From: a virus
IMG/VR virus record: IMGVR_UViG_3300046327_000189
Location: 1-42,527 of that record
Length of the DNA: 42,527 nt
Direction: 5' to 3' (one strand)
The position numbers and the translations under genes were made by a program. Under the pieces are notes generated by a model. It did not search any database. It was not told the origin of the DNA and saw only the letters and a list, made by a program, of their open reading frames with translations. Shown here one piece after another: positions 1 through 7,067 of the stretch (position 1 is its first letter; each line of letters opens with the position of its first letter).

Positions 1-1
1 A

Positions 2-199
2 GGATTGATTACTGAGGACTTATTGCACTACCGCAACCTCACAATTACGGAGTGCGAACGTCTTCAAACAATGCCAGACGGGTACACTTCAGTTGCTCCA
101 AAAACTGCGCGAACCAAAATGATCGGAAACGGGTGGACGATTGATGTTATAACTCACATTCTAAATTTTTTGAAATCAAATTTGCAAAATCAATTTTAA
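2..199 (+). CDS. C5-cytosine DNA methyltransferase, C-terminal end (partial)
   Basis: The frame is open at the left edge of the window, so only the last 65 or so residues are present. They contain YRNLTITECERLQTMPDGYT, followed about 20 residues later by MIGNGWTIDVI. These match the conserved end of Dcm-type enzymes: the RxLTxxExxRLQxxPD block and the GNG block of motif X. Such enzymes transfer a methyl group from S-adenosylmethionine to C5 of cytosine; in phages they usually protect the DNA from restriction. The catalytic PCQ and ENV motifs would lie outside the window. The TTG at 5 is unlikely to be a true start because the homology is already under way there. Confidence 0.85.
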   Translation, partial: GLITEDLLHYRNLTITECERLQTMPDGYTSVAPKTARTKMIGNGWTIDVITHILNFLKSNLQNQF

Positions 200-211
200 T
201 TCGTACTTTTA
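182..211 (+). promoter_or_regulatory. Weak Bacteroidota-type promoter
   Basis: TTGCA at 182-186 and TACTTTTA at 204-211 are separated by 17 bases and end 13 bases before the ATG at 225. The better sites in this window have an 18-base spacer and end in TTTG, so this is a weaker match. Confidence 0.35.
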
Positions 212-224
212 CAATCAAAATACT

Positions 225-533
225 ATGATTAAAAACGACTTCATTCACCCCATCGAAATTGACACAGCTATGTTGATGGATGGGCATGTAACTGCAAATC
301 AGGCAATGTTAATGGAAGCTATCAGACTGACCTGTGAAAAAATTAGCTTCATTATTGAAGGAAAACCTTTTTGTATTCTCAACTTAGCTGATCTGTGCCG
401 GGTGTATAATCTAAAGTATATCAATGCACATAATGCTGCTAGAGGACTTATCAAGAAAGGGTACTTGGAAAAATCAAAAGACAAACTCAAAATCACCGAG
501 ACATGGTTCGACTTATTGGCATCTTATCAATAA
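225..533 (+). CDS. Small winged-helix-like phage protein
   Basis: A 102-residue protein of unknown function. Its C-terminal half reads like a winged helix-turn-helix: a helical stretch (ADLCRVYNLKYINAHNAARG) is followed by GLIKKGYLEKSKDKLKITE, where a helix ends in a basic beta-wing. This suggests DNA binding, perhaps as a small regulator, but the family was not recognised. It overlaps the start of the downstream lipoprotein gene by 31 bases, so the two are probably cotranscribed from the weak promoter just upstream. The frame on the opposite strand here is a shadow. Confidence 0.7.
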   Translation: MIKNDFIHPIEIDTAMLMDGHVTANQAMLMEAIRLTCEKISFIIEGKPFCILNLADLCRVYNLKYINAHNAARGLIKKGYLEKSKDKLKITETWFDLLASYQ

Positions 534-946
534 CCTTGTTATTGGCCTCATGCAATAACAAATTAGCCCAAAAATGTGCTGAGACCTACCCTTGCAAGGA
601 TTCAACTACTTATGTTGGCATAGGTATTCCAGACTCAACTCCTTATATTGAGTTTGTAAAAGTTCCGTATCCTGAAATACACAGAAAAGACTCTGTAATT
701 TGGAAAGACTCTATTTCCTATGTACCTGTAATCAAATGGAAAGCTGGAACTAAGGAAAGAGTAGAAAAAATCGTAAAGGTCAGAGATACTGCAAAGGAGA
801 AAGTACTTCAGGATAAAATTGATGAACTGGAAACCCAACTTCAAAAGTCTGAGTCAAAACCAGATGTTAAGTTACCTTGGTGGATTGCTGTCATTGTAGC
901 TGTATTTGGGTACGGACTTTACCGTGGAACTAAAAAACAACAATGA
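503..946 (+). CDS. Candidate u-spanin (lipoprotein with C-terminal membrane segment)
   Basis: A 147-residue protein. It starts with a lipoprotein signal (hydrophobic GILSITLLLASC, lipobox Cys near residue 17). A periplasmic stretch follows, then a predicted coiled coil (about residues 95-118) and one C-terminal membrane helix (WWIAVIVAVFGYGLY) ending in basic RGTKKQQ. A lipid anchor at one end and an inner-membrane helix at the other is the layout of unimolecular spanins such as phage T1 gp11 (131 residues), which link inner and outer membranes and fuse them during lysis. The next gene is a small two-helix membrane protein, which supports a lysis role. No sequence homology is claimed; the call rests on topology. 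Confidence 0.6.
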   Translation: MVRLIGILSITLLLASCNNKLAQKCAETYPCKDSTTYVGIGIPDSTPYIEFVKVPYPEIHRKDSVIWKDSISYVPVIKWKAGTKERVEKIVKVRDTAKEKVLQDKIDELETQLQKSESKPDVKLPWWIAVIVAVFGYGLYRGTKKQQ

Positions 947-1119
947 AAAATAAATCAACACATGTAATTCTCATAATCTTCTACCTGTTGATTATGGGAA
1001 GTTTTTTGAAGATTAGCAATGGTAATCTTATGCTGATTGCTGTTCTTTTGGTTCTAGCCATACATAATTACAAATTGATGTATGGTATGTTTGATCACCT
1101 TCTAGCTGAACTACGATGA
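943..1119 (+). CDS. Small two-helix membrane protein, holin-like
   Basis: A 58-residue ORF reading from the ATG at 943 to the TGA at 1117. Its ATGA overlaps the stop of the u-spanin candidate, and its own stop overlaps the ATG of the next gene in the same way, which is strong evidence for a real gene in an operon. The sequence has two hydrophobic segments (HVILIIFYLLIMGSFL and NLMLIAVLLVLAIHNY), a short link and a charged end. Size, topology and position next to a spanin candidate fit a class II holin, but many small phage membrane proteins look alike. Confidence 0.6.
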   Translation: MKNKSTHVILIIFYLLIMGSFLKISNGNLMLIAVLLVLAIHNYKLMYGMFDHLLAELR

Positions 1120-1424
1120 GTGATACTAGGGATTTTAGAATTAACATACACCAAGGTAGTGACATTACTCAAGAAAAAATCAAACGATTTACTCAAGGAC
1201 TTTCAAAAGTATCCTATGAGTATTCATCTATGGGGATCATACCACACTACAAAGAACCAGATGTAAAAGGGGTTTGTGAAACTTTCTCACCAGAAGAAAA
1301 CAAATACTGCCCTGAACCTGCATTGAGACGAGAAGATTGCAACAACCATTACTTTTGTGAACAGTGCTATCAAAACTATTTGAATAAATACAAAAGCGTT
1401 AATGATGAAATTAATCCTAGGTGA
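1116..1424 (+). CDS. Cys-rich small protein, possible zinc-binding
   Basis: A 102-residue protein of unknown function. The C-terminal half has several cysteines and histidines (GVCETF, KYCPEP, EDCNNHYFCEQCYQNY); the last group, CNNHYFCEQC, looks able to bind zinc. The N-terminal half is polar without clear motifs. It starts in a 4-base overlap with the holin-like gene and ends inside the start of the broken methyltransferase frame. Confidence 0.6.
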   Translation: MSDTRDFRINIHQGSDITQEKIKRFTQGLSKVSYEYSSMGIIPHYKEPDVKGVCETFSPEENKYCPEPALRREDCNNHYFCEQCYQNYLNKYKSVNDEINPR

Positions 1425-1731
1425 TTGCCTTAGTGAATTAAAAAACATAAAGGATGTAGATTTAGTCCTATGTGATTTACCTTATGGCACTACACAAAAT
1501 AAGTGGGACTCTATTATAGACCCCCAAAAGCTATGGAAAGAATACTCAAAATTTATTGAGCAGGGAGCTATAATAGTACTTTTTGGTAATCAGCCGTTTG
1601 TGACTACGATGATAACACATGGAATGAGTTATTATAAGTATAACATGATATGGAGAAAAAACCTAAAAACAGGTAATCTGAATGCACGAAAGATGCCTAT
1701 GAAAAGCTCCAAGTTATGGAGGATTGTTTGA
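1402..1731 (+). pseudogene. N4/N6 DNA methyltransferase, truncated N-terminal part
   Basis: The frame starts like a full amino-methyltransferase: KLILGDCLSELKNIKDVDL, the catalytic DLPYGTT (a D/N-PP-Y class motif IV), then KWDSIIDPQKLW, VLFGNQPF and MIWRKNLKTGNLNARKMPMK. Family members continue with an HE-x-ILVFY block and a larger C-terminal half, but here the homology stops near base 1700 and the frame closes at 1731. The downstream sequence instead belongs, in another frame, to a NADAR protein. This is a remnant at about 100 of an expected 200 or more residues, and probably inactive as a methyltransferase. Confidence 0.75.
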
Positions 1732-1910
1732 GACAGAAGTTCAACAAAGAACCTTTTAGAAGTCAGCTCAAAGCGACAGGAGATGCAATTATCGAGGAGG
1801 GGAATCATTGGGGAGATAAGTTTTGGGGGGTTTGCCTGAGAACTAAAGAAGGAAAAAATGAATTAGGTAAGCTGATTATGAGAATTAGAGAAGACTTAAA
1901 AAAAGTTTGA
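1689..1910 (+). pseudogene. NADAR-family protein, C-terminal remnant
   Basis: The +3 frame carries about 70 residues that match the C-terminal half of NADAR (YbiA-like) N-glycosidases: LRQKFN, LKATGDAIIEEGNHWGDKFW, LGKLIMRIRE. Family members are about 150-180 residues, so the N-terminal half is missing. Some NADAR proteins remove ADP-ribose from nucleic acids, including modifications made by DarT-type toxins, so the intact ancestor could have been an anti-defence gene. An ATG at 1716 would give a 64-residue product, but recognisable homology begins upstream of it, at the junction with the methyltransferase. Confidence 0.7.
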
Positions 1911-1928
1911 AGATTTTTGTTTAAAAAC

Positions 1929-1959
1929 TTGCATAATAATACAAATAGTCGTAGGTTTG
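1929..1959 (+). promoter_or_regulatory. N18 promoter for the structured leader
   Basis: TTGCA (1929-1933), exactly 18 bases, then TAGGTTTG (1952-1959). Spacing and -7 box match the other strong sites in this window. Transcription would start near 1966, about 170 bases before the next gene, in a stretch full of hairpins. Confidence 0.7.
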
Positions 1960-1965
1960 AGGCAT

Positions 1966-2116
1966 AATAATTGTATTAATGCACTCAAATAACTACAAAA
2001 AATTAACGACTATTAATACTAAATACGGTAACGTATTTAAGGTTGATATATATTATTTGAGAGCATTAACAGCAATAGGCACTGAGCATTCGGCTTGGAT
2101 GCCTATTCTTTTTTTT
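1966..2116 (+). ncRNA. Structured leader or small RNA ending in a terminator
   Basis: About 150 bases without a reading frame lie between the promoter and a terminator. A long-range stem joins 1977-1992 to 2053-2068 (15 of 16 positions pair). Inside it is a perfect 8-bp hairpin with a GTAA loop (2020-2039). ATAGTCG (1945-1951), which lies in the promoter spacer, is also repeated in inverted form at 2005-2011. The RNA could be a stand-alone small RNA, or a 5' leader that controls read-through into the 2139 gene by attenuation. It was not recognised as a known riboswitch. Confidence 0.55.
2074..2116 (+). terminator. Intrinsic terminator upstream of the 2139 gene
   Basis: AATAGGCA (2074-2081) pairs with TGCCTATT (2100-2107), with a smaller GAGC/GCTT stem in the loop, and the hairpin is followed by eight T (2109-2116). 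It sits between a promoter and a gene on the same strand, so it ends a small RNA or acts as an attenuator. Confidence 0.75.
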
Positions 2117-2148
2117 AACCATTTAACACTCAAGGCAAATGGTTAAAA
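2113..2148 (+). promoter_or_regulatory. 12-bp inverted repeat enclosing a start codon
   Basis: TTTTAACCATTT (2113-2124) is perfectly complementary to AAATGGTTAAAA (2137-2148), with a 12-base spacer. The ATG of the downstream gene (2139) lies inside the right arm. As RNA, the hairpin would hide the start codon; as DNA, it could be a dimer operator. Its left arm also overlaps the T-run of the terminator, so the two structures could exclude each other. Confidence 0.6.
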
Positions 2149-3554
2149 ATATACCCATATCAATTGTAAATCATTTCGTCCGCTATAAAGCAGGTAAAGA
2201 ATTATTTTATTACATCCAGCTATTCCAACAAGCTAAGGGAGGATACATCTACAAATCCCAAGCTAAGAATTTACTCAACAAAATCAATAAAGATAAAAGA
2301 ACCATCAACAAGAGGATAAATACCTTGATTGAATTAGGTCTTCTATCTGAATCCAACCACAAATACAAACTTACCTCCATTATAAAAGTAACTGAGGCAA
2401 TTGAAGGAAAGGCTAAAAGCTACAAGGCTATGCCTTACTACTTTGGACTTGTTACAAACTTTGATGAGTTTATGAGGTGGGTAATTATCGTTGATGGTAA
2501 ATCTGTTTTAACAGAAAAATCTAAAGAAGCTAAACAGAAGTATAAACTTCTGACAGCTAAAAATATTGAGATCACTGATAAGAATGATCCTAGACTATAC
2601 TCAGATACACAAGGGAATAAGTCTAGCTTTATGATGACAAGTGATCAAGGGTTTTATCCTTTAAGAAGTCAAGGCAGAAACCTTAACCTAAGTCATGTTG
2701 AAATACACAATCAACGGAAAAAGGCTATTGACATTTTTTTGATGGAAGACCAAAGCTATTTTTGTCCAACATTCGAGTCTAAAAAAGTCGAATCCATACA
2801 AGAGTGTTTAGCATTTGGTAATACACAAAGAAATCCAGAAAAGTATCATCCACAAAGATTTGTACTTAACGATCAAGGTTATTATTCCATGAGAATGGAA
2901 AAGCTTTTGATTATCAAGAATTTTAAACCCACAAAATGCTATTCAAGTAAATCTCTTAGAAGAAAGATAGCTAAAGAGAACTTTGTACGTTCACTAAGTA
3001 ATGTAAGTAAGCGTGGAGACGAAGGCGCAGCCGTAGTCGGAGAACTTACTTACATTACTCAGCCCCGGAGCTTTAGCGAAGGGGCAGTACATAAAAGGTT
3101 AACCGTTCCGGCTTCGCCTACACTGGTGCAATACTCTGCAACTACTCCGAGAAAAGCAAAGCTTTCCTCTACGTTTTTGCAGAGTATTGGTGCTGAACCT
3201 AAACCAAATCTCCTATACACTCAATTTGCTCCTTATTTTGATCCTAAAAAAGTTTTTACTGGAAAGGATTATAGCTTAGATCAAGCTTTGTGTATGCTAT
3301 CTAAAGGTACTTCTTGGTATTCTCAACAAGTTGCTATTCAAGGATTGAATTTACTAAAAGAACTTAACAAAACAAAAGCTAAGTTTGTAAAGAAAATTCG
3401 TCTTGAACTCAACTGTATAGCTCCTGACTCTAAAGCTAAGGAGAAACTACCAAAGAATTACAGCTTTGTAGAGTTACTGAAATGGGAATTTGAAGGTACT
3501 TTGTATTCTTTGAATTCTCAGGGCATGGTTACTAAAAGTAACCCAAAATCATAA
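2139..3554 (+). CDS. Unknown winged-helix-like protein with in-frame palindromes
   Basis: A 471-residue basic protein, not recognised. Residues 30-85 look like a winged helix (SQAKNLLNKINKDKRTINKR, then LIELGLLSESNHKYKLTS), suggesting DNA binding. The middle (about residues 287-350) is low-complexity and is encoded by three inverted repeats richer in G+C than the rest of the gene. The C-terminal part (from about TQFAPYFDPKKVF) looks ordinary again. It stands alone behind a regulated leader, upstream of the replication genes. A replication initiator with an origin inside its own gene, as in lambda O, is one possibility, but nothing proves it. Confidence 0.7.
   Translation: MVKNIPISIVNHFVRYKAGKELFYYIQLFQQAKGGYIYKSQAKNLLNKINKDKRTINKRINTLIELGLLSESNHKYKLTSIIKVTEAIEGKAKSYKAMPYYFGLVTNFDEFMRWVIIVDGKSVLTEKSKEAKQKYKLLTAKNIEITDKNDPRLYSDTQGNKSSFMMTSDQGFYPLRSQGRNLNLSHVEIHNQRKKAIDIFLMEDQSYFCPTFESKKVESIQECLAFGNTQRNPEKYHPQRFVLNDQGYYSMRMEKLLIIKNFKPTKCYSSKSLRRKIAKENFVRSLSNVSKRGDEGAAVVGELTYITQPRSFSEGAVHKRLTVPASPTLVQYSATTPRKAKLSSTFLQSIGAEPKPNLLYTQFAPYFDPKKVFTGKDYSLDQALCMLSKGTSWYSQQVAIQGLNLLKELNKTKAKFVKKIRLELNCIAPDSKAKEKLPKNYSFVELLKWEFEGTLYSLNSQGMVTKSNPKS
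2997..3059 (+). repeat. Inverted repeat 1 inside the 2139 gene (15-bp arms)
   Basis: AGTAATGTAAGTAAG (2997-3011) and CTTACTTACATTACT (3045-3059) are perfect complements around a 33-base GC-rich spacer, which itself has an imperfect GAC...AGGC/GCC...GTC stem. It lies in frame in the coding sequence. Confidence 0.85.
3062..3085 (+). repeat. Inverted repeat 2 inside the 2139 gene
   Basis: GCCCC (3062-3066) pairs with GGGGC (3081-3085), with GCT/AGC inside. It lies directly after the first repeat and is one of the most GC-rich spots in this AT-rich window. Confidence 0.7.
3129..3189 (+). repeat. Inverted repeat 3 inside the 2139 gene (13-bp arms)
   Basis: CAATACTCTGCAA (3129-3141) and TTGCAGAGTATTG (3177-3189) are perfect complements. 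The 35-base spacer has a further stem, GAGAAAAGC pairing with GCTTTCCTC apart from one mismatch, so the whole segment can fold as one long hairpin. Confidence 0.85.
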
Positions 3555-3642
3555 TTTTTGTAATTGTAGTTAAGTAAAATGCACTACTACATGAACTGGT
3601 AATTTTTGCCTTTATGGGCTAACTATTTCAAAAAATTAACTT

Positions 3643-4146
3643 ATGACACAGTTTGATAAGATTCTAGGTTATTATCATTCAAATGAAATTACAACATTTG
3701 ATGAATGGGCAGAAGCAGCAGTTAAATTAATGTCTACTGTTGAGACTACTTCTTTTTACCCAACAAGGATGAAGACTAAATACATTTCTTATACCTCAGC
3801 TTACTTTATGGGTTGCATTAGATTGATGGTTCAACTTGTAAATCCTGAAGCAGTAATTTCTGACGTAGGTACTAAAGGTATCTGTGAAATTTCCGTTCCT
3901 ATGGCTGATTCTTTGCAGTTAGCGACATCTTTAGACTTTCTCCTACACAATCTCATATCTTTGTCTAAAATCGCTGTAAAGGCTCAGAAACGCCTCTGGC
4001 GCGAAGAATCTAAGTCTCTAGGACTAACAGCTAAACAATCCAAAACAATCGGCCTAGGAGCCAAGGATTACCGTCACATTTATAATTCATTCTACCATCA
4101 AGCCCTAGAGGCTTTGGTAAAGAAAATTCAAGAAAATAAAAATTAG
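3643..4146 (+). CDS. Unknown protein upstream of the replication module
   Basis: A 167-residue protein without recognised motifs. It is mostly helical and mixed in charge, with a basic C-terminal third (KAQKRLWREESKSLGLTAKQ) that could contact nucleic acid. It follows the 2139 gene after 88 bases with no clear promoter of its own, and it ends just before the strong promoter of the intein-containing helicase. It may be the last gene of the 2139 transcript. Confidence 0.6.
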   Translation: MTQFDKILGYYHSNEITTFDEWAEAAVKLMSTVETTSFYPTRMKTKYISYTSAYFMGCIRLMVQLVNPEAVISDVGTKGICEISVPMADSLQLATSLDFLLHNLISLSKIAVKAQKRLWREESKSLGLTAKQSKTIGLGAKDYRHIYNSFYHQALEALVKKIQENKN

Positions 4147-4148
4147 GG

Positions 4149-4179
4149 TTGACTTTTTAGATTTAAAATTGTAACTTTG
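4149..4179 (+). promoter_or_regulatory. N18 promoter of the intein-containing helicase
   Basis: TTGAC (4149-4153), 18 bases, TAACTTTG (4172-4179). The predicted start near 4186 is about 11 bases before the ATG at 4197. It is among the best matches in the window. Confidence 0.8.
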
Positions 4180-4196
4180 TTTTATAATTTAAAAAG

Positions 4197-6509
4197 ATGA
4201 ATCCAACAATTGAGCAGCAGAACTTTTTTGACGAAGTGACTTCTGGTTCTGGTAATGTGTTACTATCAGCAAAAGCCGGATCAGGAAAGACTTCAACTCT
4301 TGTAGAGGCAGTTAAACTTATCCCAAAAAATAAGTCTACACTAGCCTGTGCATTCAACGTCAGCATCAAAGACGAACTTACCCAGCGAATGTCTGGGATT
4401 GACATAAAGACTTGTCATGGGCTTGGATTTTCCTTACTTCGTGGTTCTCAGATGAACACGAAGAAAATGGCCGAAATCTACAATTTCCTTCTCAAAGAAG
4501 AGGCTTCTTGGCTGAAATCTCAAGAAGGGTTTGGGGAACTTCTTTGGGACATGAAAAAGTTCACTGATCTTTGTCGGTTAAATTTGGTAGAAACTGCTGA
4601 AGATTTTACAAACTGTCAGGATAAATACGGATACCGATTTACCAACGATGAGTTACGGGTGGTAAAAAGAGCTATTGAATTGGCTGATGGTGATATTAAG
4701 AATATTGATTTTGTTGATCAAATTCGTCAGCCAATTGTAAGGAATTTGAATCCTATTTTTAAATATGATTATATATACTTGGATGAGTGCCAGGACGTTA
4801 GTAAAGCACAAAGAGAACTCGTTTTTAAATTTTTAAAGCCTATGGGCCGTCTTTTTGCTGTTGGGGATAGGTGTCAACCTGCTGGTACTATGGTAACTGT
4901 TAAGGACTTTAGTCAGTCTAACTATAAAAAAGGCTTAAGAGGTTCGATACCCTCAGTATACAAGAAAGTACCTATAGAATCTTTATCAGTAGGTGACTCT
5001 GTGGTAGCTTATAGTGTCAATGATAGCTCTTTCTACAACTCGCAGAAGGTAGATGGAATAACAAAAAGACCTTATAAAGGTGATCTTATTGTGTGCAGTA
5101 CGCCTAGTGGAGCTACTTCTAAATATACCCCTAACCATATATGTATAGCATCTTTTTCTGCTTTACGGGATAAGTTTTGTGTTTACATGATGCGTAGAGG
5201 GGATAATTTTAGGATTGGGACTTGCTGTGTGGATTACCCTAAAACTAAAGTATCTGGTCTGATTAAGAGAATGCGGGATGAGGTTGCTGATTGCTGTTGG
5301 ATTTTGGGTCTTTATGATAGTAGGGCAGAATCTTATGAAATGGAACAAGCCATATCTGGTAAATTTGGCCTACCCCAAACTTTATTTAGTGGTTCTAAAA
5401 TACAGCTAAATGTAGATAGGGTTTGGAAGTTCATTGGTGATAACACTGGACGGGCCTTAGATTGTTTAGACTTTTTTGGTAAGGACATCCAATACCCGTT
5501 ATTTTTGAATGATGGTAGTAAGAAGTGTTTGTCCATGAAACGACCAATGGAAGTTCGTGCTTGTAATTTATTTAATGGTTGTTTGGTACTGCCTCATTTT
5601 GAGGGTAAGCGTCATGAGTTGAAGCAGGATTGGTGTCCTGCAACTATATCTAAGGAATTTTACGATGGGTTTGTGTACAGCTTATCGGTTAGTAAATATC
5701 AGACCTATGTTGCTGATAGTATAGTTACCCATAATTGCCAAGCTATCTACGGCTTCGCTGGTAGTGACTCTGAGAGTTTTGACACATTCTCAGCTCAATG
5801 CAAAGTAATGTCTCTAAACACTTGTTTCCGTTGTCCCAAAGAAGTTATTAAGTACGTAAATAAGATTGACCCAGACATTAAGGCATGGGAGAATGCCAAA
5901 GAAGGTCTTGTTCGTGGTGGGACTACTTTGGACAATATCAAAGCTGGTGATGCTGTACTTTGCCGGAATAATGCTCCACTGATTGAGGGGTGTTATGACA
6001 TGATCGCAAAAGGTAAAAAGGCTACAATCATGGGCCGAGATATTGGTGAGAGCCTAATCAATTTTATTGTCAGCTTCAAGTCAAATAGCCTTAGTGATCT
6101 TCAGCGCAGGATGAATGAAAAACGTCAGCAGTTGATTGATCGACTTGAGGACAAGTTTCCTTCTGAAGACGCTTACTCAAATCCTTTGTACACCAAGTTT
6201 AGTGAGCAAATGGATTGTATTACAGTTCTTATATTCAAAGTTGGCACAATTGCCTCCGTTGACAATCTCACAACTTATATTCGTCGAATTTTTTCAGACG
6301 ACAAGAACCCTGAAATTCTATTCTCTACAGTTCACCGGGCAAAGGGTTTGGAGTGGCCTAACGTTTACATCATTGAACCTAGCCTTTTAACTAAGCGCAG
6401 GCCCAAGGATAAAGATTGGCAGCATGAACAAGCCACTAACTTGGAGTATGTAGCTTATACCAGAGCGAAGGAAACATTGAACTTTGTTGTTAAACCTAAA
6501 AAACATTGA
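4197..6509 (+). CDS. Superfamily 1 (UvrD/PcrA-like) DNA helicase with an intein
   Basis: A 770-residue precursor; the mature helicase would be about 482 residues after removal of a 288-residue intein. Walker A is AKAGSGKT (residues 25-32), Walker B YIYLDECQD. Motif III is formed only after splicing, as VGDR joined to CQAIYGFAG. Motif V is FSTVHRAKGLEWPNVYI and motif VI EYVAYTRAKETL. SF1 helicases of this kind unwind DNA 3'-5' during replication or repair. The gene has its own strong promoter, and a second, Dda-like SF1 helicase lies at 23003. The splice junction falls in a nearly invariant motif, as is usual for inteins. Activity should depend on splicing. Confidence 0.9.
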   Translation: MNPTIEQQNFFDEVTSGSGNVLLSAKAGSGKTSTLVEAVKLIPKNKSTLACAFNVSIKDELTQRMSGIDIKTCHGLGFSLLRGSQMNTKKMAEIYNFLLKEEASWLKSQEGFGELLWDMKKFTDLCRLNLVETAEDFTNCQDKYGYRFTNDELRVVKRAIELADGDIKNIDFVDQIRQPIVRNLNPIFKYDYIYLDECQDVSKAQRELVFKFLKPMGRLFAVGDRCQPAGTMVTVKDFSQSNYKKGLRGSIPSVYKKVPIESLSVGDSVVAYSVNDSSFYNSQKVDGITKRPYKGDLIVCSTPSGATSKYTPNHICIASFSALRDKFCVYMMRRGDNFRIGTCCVDYPKTKVSGLIKRMRDEVADCCWILGLYDSRAESYEMEQAISGKFGLPQTLFSGSKIQLNVDRVWKFIGDNTGRALDCLDFFGKDIQYPLFLNDGSKKCLSMKRPMEVRACNLFNGCLVLPHFEGKRHELKQDWCPATISKEFYDGFVYSLSVSKYQTYVADSIVTHNCQAIYGFAGSDSESFDTFSAQCKVMSLNTCFRCPKEVIKYVNKIDPDIKAWENAKEGLVRGGTTLDNIKAGDAVLCRNNAPLIEGCYDMIAKGKKATIMGRDIGESLINFIVSFKSNSLSDLQRRMNEKRQQLIDRLEDKFPSEDAYSNPLYTKFSEQMDCITVLIFKVGTIASVDNLTTYIRRIFSDDKNPEILFSTVHRAKGLEWPNVYIIEPSLLTKRRPKDKDWQHEQATNLEYVAYTRAKETLNFVVKPKKH
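4872..5735 (+). other. Intein in the SF1 helicase (residues 226-513)
   Basis: It starts at Cys226 (CQPAGTMVTV, right after VGDR) and ends in IVTHN, with Cys514 as the +1 residue. Hint-type blocks are visible: PIESLSVGDSVVAY near the start, a TPNH block B (YTPNHICIAS), and FVYSLSVSKYQTYVADSIV before the end. The 288 residues exceed a minimal intein. The insert has no LAGLIDADG motif but contains CVYMMRRGDNFRIG, then R, E-A-x-x-CWIL and a distal E, which faintly recalls a GIY-YIG-like nuclease fold. The nuclease assignment is weak; the intein call is strong. Confidence 0.9.
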
Positions 6510-6510
6510 G

Positions 6511-6825
6511 ATGAAACGTTTTAAGAAACTTATTCCTGCAATTATTTGGGCTATCATCATAGCCTACCTATCATTCTCCTGTGAAAAAGAATACAAAAAT
6601 CAAGATGTTCCACGTAGAACAATGATACAATCCGACACAGTTTATGGGTTGATTACTGTTGAGCACCTAGCTCTTGACAAGTTTACAATGCTAGGTGCTA
6701 AGAGTAACGATATTTATTATCGGATCACAATTACTCAGACAAATACTGAAACTCGGACTTATATTGATACCGCTTTTTTTGTCGAAACTCCAAAACAATT
6801 TGTAACATCTTTCAAAAAATTTTGA
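6511..6825 (+). CDS. Small lipoprotein
   Basis: 104 residues from the ATG at 6511, chosen over the in-frame TTG at 6484 because it lies directly after the helicase stop and gives a proper signal sequence: MKRFKK, a hydrophobic stretch and the lipobox LSFSC. The mature part is polar, with beta-rich segments (DTVYGLITVEHL, YYRITITQT). The product should be lipid-anchored on the outside of the inner membrane. Function unknown; superinfection exclusion is a common role for phage lipoproteins but cannot be shown here. Confidence 0.7.
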   Translation: MKRFKKLIPAIIWAIIIAYLSFSCEKEYKNQDVPRRTMIQSDTVYGLITVEHLALDKFTMLGAKSNDIYYRITITQTNTETRTYIDTAFFVETPKQFVTSFKKF

Positions 6826-6826
6826 A

Positions 6827-7066
6827 ATGACACTTGGACAATACATCGAGCTTCTAAAAGAAGTGATTGAGGCTAGGCCAGAAGCTAGAGATTTTGAAGT
6901 TATTTTTGCTTCTGATGATGAAGGTAATTCTTTTCAATCAGTCACCAATTCCCCAACAATAGGTCATTGTAGTGATGAGTACTTTAAGGAATTTGTAGCT
7001 GAGGATAACTTCTCTGAATACGAAGATGAAGACCCGATTACTGCTAATTGCGTTTGCATAAATTGA
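6827..7066 (+). CDS. Small acidic protein
   Basis: A 79-residue, strongly acidic protein with the central motif FASDDEGNSFQSV. Small proteins with a similar SDDEGN stretch are common in phages, without known function as far as I can recall. It begins 1 base after the lipoprotein gene and ends 1 base before the primase gene, so it belongs to the replication operon. Its acidity would suit a protein that binds a basic partner or mimics DNA, but that is speculation. Confidence 0.65.
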   Translation: MTLGQYIELLKEVIEARPEARDFEVIFASDDEGNSFQSVTNSPTIGHCSDEYFKEFVAEDNFSEYEDEDPITANCVCIN

Positions 7067-7067
7067 T

